Shown here piece after piece: positions 29,350 to 38,531 of a stretch of 64,000 nucleotides of DNA. The notes below the pieces were generated by a model, which was given only the letters and a program-made list of their open reading frames with translations, was not told the origin of the DNA and ran no database searches. The stretch is taken from positions 1 to 64,000 of the forward strand of contig JACNKP010000052.1 in NCBI GenBank assembly GCA_014381985.1, given 5' to 3'. Every line of letters starts with the position of its first letter. Within the stretch, counting starts at the first letter, position 1. The position numbers and the translations under genes are program-made. The DNA comes from SAR92 clade bacterium (lineage in GTDB: Bacteria > Pseudomonadota > Gammaproteobacteria > Pseudomonadales > Porticoccaceae).

Positions 29350-31980
29350 GTGAAAGACGCTTTACCGCAAACTATTTATTTAAAGGATTATAAAGTTTCT
29401 CCCTTTTTGATTGAGACTACAGACTTGGTTTTTGATCTGGGTGACCAGCAGACCTGTGTGACGACCCGCTTGGTTGTTAGGCGTAATCCCGCCAGCGCAG
29501 AACAGTCAAACTCACTGGAACTCAACAGTAAAGGCGACGTGCAGTTGCAGTGGATAGAGATAGATGGACAGCGGTTAAATGACAGCGATTACACGTTGAG
29601 CGATAACATGCTGATATTGCCGAATTTGCCCGCTAGCTGCGTTATCACTACCGAAGTACTGATCCAGCCTCAGCTCAATACATCCATGATGGGCCTATAT
29701 CGATCGCGCACCATGTTCTGCACTCAGTGTGAGGCGGAGGGGTTCCGAAGGATAACTTACTTCCCCGACCGCCCCGACATTATGTCCATCTTTACGGTCA
29801 AAATTGTGGCCGATAAAGCCAACTACCCAATATTACTATCCAACGGCAATGCTATTGAGCGTGCTGATCTGGAGGGTGGTCGGCACTCCATAACATGGCA
29901 CGACCCATTTAAAAAACCATCTCATCTCTTCGCTCTAGTCGCAGGCACTCTGGCCGTCGTTGAAGATAGCTTTACCACCGTATCAGGCCGTGAAATACCA
30001 TTACAGATTTTTGTTGAAGAAAAAGATTTGGATAAATGCGCTCATGCTATGTTGTCATTAAAGAAATCAATGCGTTGGGATGAGGACGTTTATGGTCGTG
30101 AGTACGATTTGGATATCTTTATGATCGTGGCGGTCGACGATTTCAATATGGGTGCGATGGAAAATAAAGGTCTCAATATCTTTAATACTTCAGCGGTATT
30201 AGCTAACCCTAAAACTACGACCGATGCTTCATTTTTGCGTGTTGAAGGCGTGGTGGCCCATGAGTATTTCCACAACTGGTCAGGGAATCGCGTAAATGTT
30301 CGTGATTGGTTTCAGTTAAGCCTCAAAGAGGGTTTTACTGTATTCCGTGACTCCCAATTTTCATCTGATATGAACTCACCCACGGTAAAACGTATTGAGG
30401 ATGTTAGCTTTTTACGTACCCATCAGTTTGCCGAAGATGGCGGCCCAATGTCTCATCAAGTACAGCCAGATGCCTATATGGAGATCAATAACTTTTACAC
30501 CTTGACCGTGTATGAGAAAGGCTCTGAAATCGTACGCATGTATCACACCTTGTTGGGAGCTAAAACTTTCCGCAAAGGCAGTGATCTATATTTTGATCGC
30601 CATGATGGCGAAGCCGTCACTATCGAAGAATTTGTAGCGGCGATGGAAGATGCCAGCGGTCGCGACCTTACGCAGTTCCGCCGCTGGTACAAACAGTCGG
30701 GCACACCTGTACTTAAAGTGCGCTCTGAATATGATGCTACAGCAAAGACCTATAAACTTAACTTCGATCAGAGCTGCCCTCCGACACCGGGGCAAAGTGA
30801 AAAGCTTCCTTTTGTTATTCCGCTCAAGCTTGGTCTCGTCAGTGACGATGGGGTGGACATACAGCTTAATAGTGCAGGTGAGACTGAGATCATTATTGAA
30901 ATCACTGAGCCTCACCATCATTTGGTGTTTGAAAATGTTGATGCTGAACCAGTACCGTCTTTATTGCGTGGTTTGTCGGCACCGGTAAAATTGGACTATC
31001 CCTATAGTACTGAGCAATTGGCTCATCTGATGGCCAATGACAGCGATGGATTTAATCGCTGGGACGCCAGTCAAACACTGAGCCTGACAGTATTAAATCA
31101 ACTCATGCACGACAGCCTGCACGATCGACCCATGGTTCTCGATGGAGAGTTAGTTGAAGCTTACAAAGCACTGCTGTCTGATGAATCTCTAGATTCTGCG
31201 ATGGTGGCGCTGATGTTGCAGCTGCCGACTGAGGCATTGCTCCATGAAGAGGCGGATGCTATTCATATCGCTGCTATCCATGACGCCAGATCATTTCTGC
31301 GTACCGCTTTAGCAGGTTGTTTGGCTGTTGAGTTGGAAGCCATATATGAACGCCATAATACCCAACAAGCTTATGCCCCAAATGTGGAGCAGATGGGAAA
31401 CCGTAGTCTTAAAAATGCTGCATTGGGCTATCTGATGCTTGTGGATAGCGGAGTAGAGTTGGCTTGGGCTCAATTCCAAAATGCTGACAACATGACGGAT
31501 CAGTCCGCGGCGCTTAGTGCGCTAGTAAATTGCCCAGCTGCTGCTGACTATGCAGCTAAAGCGTTGGCGCTGTTCCTAGAAGAATTTAAAGATGAAGCCT
31601 TGGCCATGAATGTTTGGTTACAAATTCAGGCAGCCAATAGCCAGCCTAATGCCTTAGACCGCGTTAAGGCTCTGTTGGAGCATTCAGCATTTAGCATGAC
31701 TAATCCGAATAAAATTCGCAGCTTGATCGGCGGATTTGCCAATGCCAATCATGTTAATTTTCATGCGACTGATGGTTCGGGATATGTCTTTTTAACTGAA
31801 CAAATTTTGGCGTTAAATACAGTTAATCCGCAGATCGCGGCTAGGTTAGTTACGCCACTAACTCGATGGAAGAAGTTCTCCGAGCCCAACCGTAAACTGA
31901 TGCGAGATGCATTGCAAAACATCGCTAATGAGCCTAATTTGGTTAAGGACGTTTATGAAATCGCGACAAAGTCACTTTAA
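29350..31980 (+). CDS. pepN: Aminopeptidase N (alanyl aminopeptidase)
   Basis: PepN is a zinc metallopeptidase of family M1 that removes N-terminal residues from peptides in the cytoplasm. The 876-residue protein has GAMEN at residues 268-272, the zinc motif H304-E305-Y-F-H308 in HEYFHNWSGNRV, and the third ligand Glu downstream in LKEGFTVFRD. Length matches E. coli PepN (870). The start is GTG with AAGGA about ten bases upstream. The four-domain layout is intact. A strong terminator lies about 190 bases downstream. Confidence 0.96.
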   Translation: MKDALPQTIYLKDYKVSPFLIETTDLVFDLGDQQTCVTTRLVVRRNPASAEQSNSLELNSKGDVQLQWIEIDGQRLNDSDYTLSDNMLILPNLPASCVITTEVLIQPQLNTSMMGLYRSRTMFCTQCEAEGFRRITYFPDRPDIMSIFTVKIVADKANYPILLSNGNAIERADLEGGRHSITWHDPFKKPSHLFALVAGTLAVVEDSFTTVSGREIPLQIFVEEKDLDKCAHAMLSLKKSMRWDEDVYGREYDLDIFMIVAVDDFNMGAMENKGLNIFNTSAVLANPKTTTDASFLRVEGVVAHEYFHNWSGNRVNVRDWFQLSLKEGFTVFRDSQFSSDMNSPTVKRIEDVSFLRTHQFAEDGGPMSHQVQPDAYMEINNFYTLTVYEKGSEIVRMYHTLLGAKTFRKGSDLYFDRHDGEAVTIEEFVAAMEDASGRDLTQFRRWYKQSGTPVLKVRSEYDATAKTYKLNFDQSCPPTPGQSEKLPFVIPLKLGLVSDDGVDIQLNSAGETEIIIEITEPHHHLVFENVDAEPVPSLLRGLSAPVKLDYPYSTEQLAHLMANDSDGFNRWDASQTLSLTVLNQLMHDSLHDRPMVLDGELVEAYKALLSDESLDSAMVALMLQLPTEALLHEEADAIHIAAIHDARSFLRTALAGCLAVELEAIYERHNTQQAYAPNVEQMGNRSLKNAALGYLMLVDSGVELAWAQFQNADNMTDQSAALSALVNCPAAADYAAKALALFLEEFKDEALAMNVWLQIQAANSQPNALDRVKALLEHSAFSMTNPNKIRSLIGGFANANHVNFHATDGSGYVFLTEQILALNTVNPQIAARLVTPLTRWKKFSEPNRKLMRDALQNIANEPNLVKDVYEIATKSL

Positions 31981-32164
31981 GGGCTAATTAGCGTCTATTA
32001 AATTAATGCGATAGTGATTAGATAATAACGATTTTATAGACTAGCCTTATAGTATCAGTCTAGTGGCAGTAATCTCTGCAGCTAGTACTGCTGCTCATTT
32101 TATTAGGCGCATTGATCTAGATTGATGTGTTCTGCCGGTGAGCTACATCTGACCCTAAACTTTT

Positions 32165-32192
32165 AGGAGGCTTTCACAAGCCTCCTTTTTTT
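32165..32192 (+). terminator. Rho-independent terminator after pepN
   Basis: AGGAGGCTT (32165-32173) pairs perfectly with AAGCCTCCT (32178-32186) around a 4-base loop, followed by seven T. It is the last element of the conserved region. Confidence 0.93.
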
Positions 32193-32502
32193 GTCCTCTA
32201 ACTTTGGTGATCGCCCTGTAACAGAATACTCGATTGCCTTTGATGGCTGCAAATAAATGCATATCAAGTACAGATATGGAAAGGCGTTTTATTGACCCTA
32301 TATCTCACCATTAACTGGTATTTCATGATAGATTCTGGGCGATTCAACGACCAATCTAGAGAGGTAAACGTGGCTACCTATAGGACGCCTGGCAGAGATA
32401 CAAGCTCGCTCAAGCACTAAATCTATCGCAGAGCAGGCGAGGCGTGCGCCTGCTGAAAAGTCGGTGGTTAATCCGAATGGACGAAGCGACAATTCAGCCA
32501 TA

Positions 32503-32560
32503 GCCCTAGACTTAGGTTTAGACTTACGAGCAAGCCTAGGCTTCGTCAGGCTAGCCTAGA
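32503..32560. repeat. CTAG-rich repeat block upstream of the 5-alpha-reductase gene
   Basis: Within 58 bases there are two direct copies of TAGACTTA (32507-32514 and 32519-32526) and a perfect 12-base palindrome AAGCCTAGGCTT (32532-32543). Further CTAG tetramers occur (CCCTAGAC, GCTAGCCTAGA). CTAG is generally rare in gammaproteobacterial genomes. The block ends about 14 bases before the ATG of the steroid 5-alpha-reductase-like gene and may be its operator or promoter region. Confidence 0.5.
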
Positions 32561-32573
32561 TTAGTCTTCACAC

Positions 32574-33389
32574 ATGTCATTTAGAGATCTTGTTATGCAA
32601 TGGTATACCGGCAACGTTTTTTACGACACATTACTAATTGTGGGCTTTATTTATGCAGCCTTGATTTTGGTCAGTAGTTTTTTTGGCACGGCTCAGTATG
32701 GCGGTCGATTTGGCGGCCGAGGCAAAGGAATGAAACTTGGCTCTAAGCTTGGCTGGGTTGTTATGGAGGCACCTGGCCTACTAGTATTTCCTTTAGTGTA
32801 TATGGTGGGCAGCAATGCACTAGAACCTGTACCTCTTTTCTTTTTGTGTATTTGGATGATTCACTACACTAATCGTGCGCTCGTCACGCCATTACTTATG
32901 CGTGTGCAACCCGGCACTCAATCGTCATTCGCCCTCAACGTGGTTTTTGCCGGATGGTTTACATTATCGCTACATGGCTACTTTAATGCGGCGTACATAT
33001 CTGAACTAGGCGACCAATACACGATAGGGTGGTTTAGCGACCCACGCTTTATTGTTGGGCTGATTATTTATTTACTTGGCTTTTTGCTCAATATTTACTC
33101 AGACACCATTCTACGCAATTTGCGCTCATTGCACCCAGATCCAAACGAGCCTCGCTATAAAATACCGTATGGCGGCTTATTTAAATGGGTAAGTTGCCCT
33201 CAATATCTTGGCGAAATAATATCATTTGTTGGCTTTGCCGTTATGACTTGGAACTTAGGCGCCGTATTTGTATTGGCAATGACTGCTGGAAATCTTATTC
33301 CTCGAGCGATATATACTCACAAATGGTTCAACAAAAACTTTGAGGATTATCCGGCAGAACGCAAAGCGATAATTCCATTTATTGTGTAG
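32574..33389 (+). CDS. Steroid 5-alpha-reductase family membrane protein
   Basis: This 271-residue integral membrane protein belongs to the 3-oxo-5-alpha-steroid 4-dehydrogenase (SRD5A/DET2) family, which reduces the delta-4 bond of 3-ketosteroids with NADPH. It has six to seven hydrophobic helices. The segment WVVMEAPGL aligns with the catalytic region that reads WFFMESP in plant DET2. The C-terminal PYGGLFKWVSCPQYLGEI and NKNFEDYPAERKAIIPFI match the cofactor-binding end of the family. It stands at the edge of a steroid degradation cluster, convergent with the tesR-like gene, so a steroid substrate is plausible. No clear ribosome-binding site precedes the ATG. Confidence 0.85.
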   Translation: MSFRDLVMQWYTGNVFYDTLLIVGFIYAALILVSSFFGTAQYGGRFGGRGKGMKLGSKLGWVVMEAPGLLVFPLVYMVGSNALEPVPLFFLCIWMIHYTNRALVTPLLMRVQPGTQSSFALNVVFAGWFTLSLHGYFNAAYISELGDQYTIGWFSDPRFIVGLIIYLLGFLLNIYSDTILRNLRSLHPDPNEPRYKIPYGGLFKWVSCPQYLGEIISFVGFAVMTWNLGAVFVLAMTAGNLIPRAIYTHKWFNKNFEDYPAERKAIIPFIV

Positions 33390-33560
33390 TCTGCAAACAC
33401 GACTTTTAGCTAACCAACACTCACTTTAATGCGCGCTTTGAACATCTGCGGAATGGGACGTGCAAGGCAACAACGCGTCTCAATGACGGGATTGGACAGT
33501 AAGTAGACGTTGTGTTGACTATAACGGCATTAAACGGTGGCCAGTCGATTTTACTGTTTT

Positions 33561-34706
33561 TTAAGAAAATGTTGCTAAGCTTTTCAAGATCAAACTTACC
33601 AGCATAGACTGTTGGGTGGCGCCAGTTTTGGCAAATATTGATCGTAATTGAGCGCGTGCTGTATTGCGTGCAATGCCGAGAAAAGCCGCACTCTGATCAA
33701 GCGTCTCTCCTGCAGCTAAGTGCTTGGCCAACATAGCTTCGGCACGAGTTAGTTTATACAGAGAGCGCAGCATCTTAATGTCAATTTCGTATTTTTTGGC
33801 CGGGTCGCTAATAAAGATCATCAAGTGTGGAGTTTTAGCCGATTCGACCGTTTGGTCGACCGTTAATGGTTTGATTAACAGCTCTAAATGCACGGCCCCC
33901 GAAGGTCTCTCAACCGTCATTGCATTGACAGGTGGAATGGTTTGCTTGCGCTGTGCGTCGATAACCTCAGAGATGTAATCGTTCAGCTTATGTTTGTCAT
34001 TTGTGTTATCTAGATGCAACTGGTCGTTAATATTATAGATTCCGTCTTTCTGGGAGAGAAAATTCTCGGCGGCTCTATTTTGATTAATGACCTTGCCTCT
34101 TTCATCCAGAGTAATGATGCCAATGGAAAGCCCTGATATGGTATTGGAAAAAAGCTTTCGTTCGCTGTCGAGCTGAATTAGTTGCATCCCGTTGGCAACC
34201 GCGCGCTGTATATGCTGGCCAATTTCGGCCACAAAAGCCTTTTCTTCCTTATTAAAATTAGGTGCAGTTTTGGGGCGACAAAATCTGACTGTAAAGCGCT
34301 GGCCGTTGGCGTTTCTTAGGTCTAGGCCCATCATGTGATAGATATTAATGGGGGCCATACACATCGTATATAACTTGCTGCTTTCAAGGAACTTATAGGA
34401 TATGCATTCATCCAGAGTTACCGCTTTGCCCCAGGGTAGTTTATGCATGAGATCTGATGTGTAATACCTGTCGGTATAGGGATTCTCGTGATCGTCAATT
34501 AGGGTCTTCTGAAGTATATCGCAAGAAATAAAGAGGAGGCCACCATCATCACCTATGGGCTCTCTAAGGGTCATTGATGCAAAGTTAAGCTTCAGAATTT
34601 TCCTTATATTTTCAAGGAAACTGTTGTACGGATCTTCTTCAATATGGCCATCATAAATGTAGCCAAGAAGTTTACTAAATTCTGCAATTGATAGGTGTTC
34701 AAGCAT
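33561..34706 (-). CDS. tesR: LuxR-type regulator, TesR/TeiR-like
   Basis: This 381-residue protein has a C-terminal LuxR-type helix-turn-helix (about 315-375) with LTRAEAMLAKHLAAGETLDQSAAFLGIARNTARAQL. Two sensory-looking regions precede it. The first covers about 1-165, and the second, about 180-310, is PAS-like (NTISGLSIGIITLDERGKVINQN). Size and layout fit the steroid-responsive activator TeiR/TesR of Comamonas. It is the last gene behind hsaF on the same strand, 180 bases downstream. That position makes a regulator of the hsa operon likely. The ligand and exact targets are inference. Confidence 0.8.
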   Translation of the reverse strand: MLEHLSIAEFSKLLGYIYDGHIEEDPYNSFLENIRKILKLNFASMTLREPIGDDGGLLFISCDILQKTLIDDHENPYTDRYYTSDLMHKLPWGKAVTLDECISYKFLESSKLYTMCMAPINIYHMMGLDLRNANGQRFTVRFCRPKTAPNFNKEEKAFVAEIGQHIQRAVANGMQLIQLDSERKLFSNTISGLSIGIITLDERGKVINQNRAAENFLSQKDGIYNINDQLHLDNTNDKHKLNDYISEVIDAQRKQTIPPVNAMTVERPSGAVHLELLIKPLTVDQTVESAKTPHLMIFISDPAKKYEIDIKMLRSLYKLTRAEAMLAKHLAAGETLDQSAAFLGIARNTARAQLRSIFAKTGATQQSMLVSLILKSLATFS

Positions 34707-34886
34707 AAAGAATTGTAAAACCTTCGTTTGATAGTGGGCTTAAAAACCGTAGTTACACCTTGATATTAGACGCGATCGCATACTATAAGTCGATAATCTT
34801 AGAATACGCAAGAAAATAAAATCTAGAGAGAGCTATTCAAGTTGAATCTTAGGATAACTCTGGAATGGATTTAGGTGAAATAACGT

Positions 34887-35912
34887 TTAGTGCTTTGCCG
34901 CAGCGGCCATTTCGATGGCAATGTCCTCAATCAAATCTTCTTGGCCGCCAACGGTCCTTCGTCGAGCCATTTCTAATAAAATTTGATGGGAGGGCACGCC
35001 GTATTTTAATTCGGCTCGCTTAGCGAAGAGCAGGAATGAAGAATAGGCCCCAGCATAGCCCAGCACTAAAGCATCACGGCCTAGCCTTACAGGCTCATCC
35101 ATTATCGGAATCACCTGCTCCTCTGCGGCATCCATGAGCTTGAATATATCGATACCGGTTGTGGCTCCCATGCGGTCTAAGACGGCAGCCATGACTTCAA
35201 GTGGCGTATTGCCGGCGCCAGCACCCAGGCCTGCGGCAGAGCCGTCAATGCGGTCCGCGCCAGCTTCCAGGGCCGCCAGAGAGTTTGCCACACCCATAGC
35301 TAGGTTATGATGCCCGTGGAACCCAATCTGGGTGTCTTGGTTTAATTCGGAACGCAACAGTGCAATTCGCTCAGTGACATCATCTGGGAGCATATAGCCG
35401 GCTGAATCGGTGCAGTAAATACAGTTTGCGCCGTAGGACTCCATCAGTTTTCCCTGTTCTAATAGCTGTTCGGGAGTGACCATATGAGCCATCATCAAAA
35501 AGCCGACCGTATCAAGCCCCATCTGCTGGGACAGGTTGATGTGCTGGCGAGACACATTAGCTTCGGTGCAATGCGTGGCTACTCTAATTGTTGTTACACC
35601 ACACCCAGCTGCCATGCGCAAATGATCTACAGTACCTATACCGGGGAGTAATAAGGCCGATATTCTAGCTTTTTTAACCCTATTCACTACTGCTGTCATA
35701 TATTCTTCGTCTGTGTGAGCCGCAAAGCCATAATTGAGTGAGGCACCACCCAGCCCATCGCCGTGGGTCACCTCAATCAGTGGCACACCAGCATCATCCA
35801 GCGCACCCGATATATTAATCATTTGCTCTATGGAGATTTTGTGTTGCTTGGGATGCATCCCCTCGCGCAGACACATATCATGGAGAATGACGTTTTTACC
35901 TGAAAGATTCAT
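34887..35912 (-). CDS. hsaF: 4-hydroxy-2-oxoacid aldolase of steroid A-ring catabolism
   Basis: HsaF splits 4-hydroxy-2-oxohexanoate to pyruvate and propanal and channels the aldehyde to HsaG. The 341-residue DRE-TIM metallolyase has the N-terminal [11 protein letters not shown] with the metal-binding Asp and catalytic Arg. The metal ligands are two histidines in [15 protein letters not shown]. The C-terminal communication domain is present. The protein resembles BphI, so the biphenyl pathway is the alternative family name. The hsaA/B/C neighbours decide for steroid A-ring catabolism. AAGAG lies before the ATG, and hsaG ends 21 bases upstream. Confidence 0.92.
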   Translation of the reverse strand: MNLSGKNVILHDMCLREGMHPKQHKISIEQMINISGALDDAGVPLIEVTHGDGLGGASLNYGFAAHTDEEYMTAVVNRVKKARISALLLPGIGTVDHLRMAAGCGVTTIRVATHCTEANVSRQHINLSQQMGLDTVGFLMMAHMVTPEQLLEQGKLMESYGANCIYCTDSAGYMLPDDVTERIALLRSELNQDTQIGFHGHHNLAMGVANSLAALEAGADRIDGSAAGLGAGAGNTPLEVMAAVLDRMGATTGIDIFKLMDAAEEQVIPIMDEPVRLGRDALVLGYAGAYSSFLLFAKRAELKYGVPSHQILLEMARRRTVGGQEDLIEDIAIEMAAAAKH

Positions 35913-35933
35913 AAGAGCACTCTTTACTAAAAA

Positions 35934-36833
35934 TTAATGCCAGTGGCATGATTTGGTAGGCTGCTGAGCCAGCATTTCCGCTGTGCGCAGTCCCGCCGCA
36001 GTCATAATGTCGAGATTACCTGAGTATTTTGGCAGAAAGTCTCCCAGACCTTCGACCTGAACTGAAATAGTGACCTTATTGCCGTTAAAAAGAGGAGTGT
36101 TGAGCATAATAAAGCCCGGGACATACTTCTGAACCTCCGCAATCATGTTTTCAAAAGAAGCAGTGATAGCGGGTTGGTCAGGAGTGTCGACAGTTAAGCA
36201 ATGCACCGTATCACGCATGACTAGAGGTGGCTGTGCAGGGTTAATAATGATAATGGCTTTACCTTTACCCGCCCCGCCGACACTTTCAATGGCGGATGAT
36301 GTCGTGCGGGTGAATTCGTCGATATTATCCCGGGTGCCCATACCTACTGATTCAGATGCGACAGTGGCCACAATTTCAGCATAAGATACGGCCTGCACAC
36401 GGCTCACAGCCGCCACTAACGGTATCGTCGCTTGGCCGCCACAAGTCACCATGTTTACATTGCTGTGATGACCTTCTTTGAGCAACTGTTCAAGATTGAC
36501 CGGGGGCACGCAATAAGGGCCAATGGCCGCTGGAGTTAGATCGATCATTATGACGCCGCGAGAGGTTAATTTCTGAGAATTTTCAGCATGCACATAGGCT
36601 GAAGTAGCGTCGAATGCGATCCTTATGTTGTCTGCTTCAATAAAATCGAGCACACCGTCTACGCCATCAGTGGAGACCTTAAGTCCGTAGTCGCGAGCAC
36701 GCTGAATGCCGGGTGATTCGTCAATGCCCACCATCCAAACAGGCTCTATCCAGTCGCTGCGCAGCGCCTTCATTAAAAGGTCTGTGCCTATATTGCCTGG
36801 CCCGATAATTACAGCACGTAGTTTGTTTGTCAT
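35934..36833 (-). CDS. hsaG: Acylating aldehyde dehydrogenase of steroid A-ring catabolism
   Basis: HsaG oxidises propanal (or acetaldehyde) to the acyl-CoA with NAD+. The 299-residue protein has the Rossmann motif [10 protein letters not shown] at residues 11-20 and the catalytic cysteine C131 in [11 protein letters not shown], the same position as in BphJ. It forms a channelling complex with HsaF, whose gene follows 21 bases downstream. The hsaE gene lies 26 bases upstream. Order E-G-F follows other proteobacterial and actinobacterial clusters. Confidence 0.93.
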   Translation of the reverse strand: MTNKLRAVIIGPGNIGTDLLMKALRSDWIEPVWMVGIDESPGIQRARDYGLKVSTDGVDGVLDFIEADNIRIAFDATSAYVHAENSQKLTSRGVIMIDLTPAAIGPYCVPPVNLEQLLKEGHHSNVNMVTCGGQATIPLVAAVSRVQAVSYAEIVATVASESVGMGTRDNIDEFTRTTSSAIESVGGAGKGKAIIIINPAQPPLVMRDTVHCLTVDTPDQPAITASFENMIAEVQKYVPGFIMLNTPLFNGNKVTISVQVEGLGDFLPKYSGNLDIMTAAGLRTAEMLAQQPTKSCHWH

Positions 36834-36859
36834 AAACAGTTCCTTAGTTGCCTATCTCG

Positions 36860-37666
36860 CTACAGGAAGAAACAGGTAGCGGTACAGGTATCAATGTCGA
36901 TTCCAGATAGCTCTAGATACATATGGTCGCCAGCCTGAACCGGTTCTAAGGGCACCAGCGAGCCGGAAAGAATGATTTCCCCTGCAAGAAGGGGGATATC
37001 GAAAGCCCCGAGGGTATTAGCCAGCCAAGCCACGGCAGTAAGTGGATTGCCTTGGACCGCTGAACCCTTTCCTTGACTAATAAGTGTTGAGTTTTTATAG
37101 ACTTTAATTTCGAGGTTAGCCAAATCAATACCCTTTGGATCTATCTCAGTACTACCCAGCACATAAACACCGCAGGAGGCGTTGTCAGAAATCGTGTCCT
37201 GTATCTTTATTTGCCAATTCTCAATTCTCGAGTCGACAATTTCAAAGCAGGGCATAATGCATTGGGTTGCATTAAGTACATCGAGTTCAGTTACCCCAGG
37301 CCCTTTAAGGTCTGATTTTAGTCTAAATGCGATCTCGGCTTCAGCGCGGGGCTGAATTAGGTTGCCTCGAACGTGAATCTCGGCGTGGTCGGCGTAGGCC
37401 ATGGTATGGGTAAGAAAGCCAAAGTCAGGCTGGAATACGCCCAGCATATCTTGCACCGCGGCTGAGGTAACGCCAATCTTTTTGCCAACCACCAACTCGT
37501 TATTGTTGTCCATGCGCAATTGCAGGACCTGTCGAGAGATATGGTAGGCGTCGTCAATAGAAATATCAGGGTACTCTTCAGTTAAGGGAGCAATGGTAGC
37601 TCCCTGCTTTAAGGCAGTATAAAGTTGCGATGCGATGGACTCAATTAAAGCGCTCTGTATAGCCAT
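36860..37666 (-). CDS. hsaE: 2-hydroxyhexa-2,4-dienoate hydratase
   Basis: HsaE hydrates the C6 dienoate released from the A ring to 4-hydroxy-2-oxohexanoate. The 268-residue protein belongs to the 2-keto-4-pentenoate hydratase (MhpD/FAH) family. Visible motifs are VGKKIGVTS near residue 61, IQPRAEAEIAFRL with the metal-binding glutamates near 104-110, and PCFEIVDSR. Length is typical (about 260). It sits between hsaD (15-base gap) and hsaG in one minus-strand operon. Confidence 0.92.
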   Translation of the reverse strand: MAIQSALIESIASQLYTALKQGATIAPLTEEYPDISIDDAYHISRQVLQLRMDNNNELVVGKKIGVTSAAVQDMLGVFQPDFGFLTHTMAYADHAEIHVRGNLIQPRAEAEIAFRLKSDLKGPGVTELDVLNATQCIMPCFEIVDSRIENWQIKIQDTISDNASCGVYVLGSTEIDPKGIDLANLEIKVYKNSTLISQGKGSAVQGNPLTAVAWLANTLGAFDIPLLAGEIILSGSLVPLEPVQAGDHMYLELSGIDIDTCTATCFFL

Positions 37667-37681
37667 GGCAGGGTACCCTGA

Positions 37682-38518
37682 TTAATTATCCTGCAAAAAT
37701 TCAATGCACTGTTTGTTAAAATAGGTGCTGTGCTCCACCATTACCCAGTGACCACATTGGCTGAGCATGTTCATTCGAGCATCATTACACTGGCTTATAA
37801 CAGTGTGTGCACCTGAGATGGGGCAAAATTTGTCTTGATAGCCCCAAAATCCCAAGACAGGAATGCTAAGCTCCGCCAAACGATCACTTAGGTTTGGTAT
37901 CTGCATGGTAGCTAATACTTGGGGGTTTTGTAATTGCAAGATTTCCCAGCGTTCAGTAACAAGTTGCTCGGTCACATGTTTTGGATCAAAAACCAATAGT
38001 TTTAACAACTCACCGAGTACATCTTTGGTAAATTCGGGTGACCCCATTGGATATTTAACCATCGCTTGGATACCTTGAGTGGCAAAGTAGACCTCGCGTT
38101 CTTCAACCCCGCCGGTAGCCATCAATATTAAATGGCTTACTTTTTCTGGGTGCTCTAATGCATAACCAATCGCGATAGCCCCACCCAAAGAGTTGCCCAC
38201 GAGAATCGCGCTATTGATACCTTTGTGGATCATAAACTCATCTAAATACTGGGTGAAGTAATCTAAGCTATAGATCGCATCAGTGGGCTTGCTGGTATAT
38301 CCGTAGCCAGGTATATCGATAACAATGGTGGTGTATCCAGCTTTGTGAAATGCCTCAGTGTTTTGTTTGAAATTACTCCAACCACTGGCGCCAGGGCCGC
38401 TACCATGAATAAAGACAACCGTAGGTGCATCCGCATTACTTGAGTGCAACTCAAGATAATGAAGGTTCATTCCATTACTAAGGGTTGCGTAACTGCCTTC
38501 TGGAACCGTCCCTGCCAT
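37682..38518 (-). CDS. hsaD: C-C bond hydrolase (4,9-DSHA hydrolase)
   Basis: HsaD hydrolyses the meta-cleavage product 4,9-DSHA to a C6 dienoate and the C/D-ring acid HIP. The 278-residue alpha/beta hydrolase has the nucleophile S110 in GNSLGG, D229 in GYQDKFCPI and H257 in QCGHWVMVEH. The HGSGPGASGWSNF segment is the MCP-hydrolase oxyanion signature. I set the start at the ATG at 38518, which has GAG eight bases upstream. The GTG at 38560 would add 14 residues without support. Even this start lies only 13 bases after the hsaA stop. Confidence 0.92.
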   Translation of the reverse strand: MAGTVPEGSYATLSNGMNLHYLELHSSNADAPTVVFIHGSGPGASGWSNFKQNTEAFHKAGYTTIVIDIPGYGYTSKPTDAIYSLDYFTQYLDEFMIHKGINSAILVGNSLGGAIAIGYALEHPEKVSHLILMATGGVEEREVYFATQGIQAMVKYPMGSPEFTKDVLGELLKLLVFDPKHVTEQLVTERWEILQLQNPQVLATMQIPNLSDRLAELSIPVLGFWGYQDKFCPISGAHTVISQCNDARMNMLSQCGHWVMVEHSTYFNKQCIEFLQDN

Positions 38519-38531
38519 AATAAATTCTCGA

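Larger units (their letters stand above)
31981..32573. other. 593-base boundary region between housekeeping and steroid genes
   Basis: Apart from the terminator at 32165-32192 and the CTAG-rich repeat block at 32503-32560, nothing can be supported. A 67-codon minus-strand frame at 32298-32501 lacks a recognisable family and a good ribosome-binding site. This stretch marks the junction between the conserved core genes and the catabolic island. Confidence 0.5.

Noticed and set aside
32298-32501. Minus-strand frame of 67 codons in the boundary region
   Set aside because: No family recognised, no ribosome-binding site and no neighbour reason. It is more likely chance or the remains of a gene.
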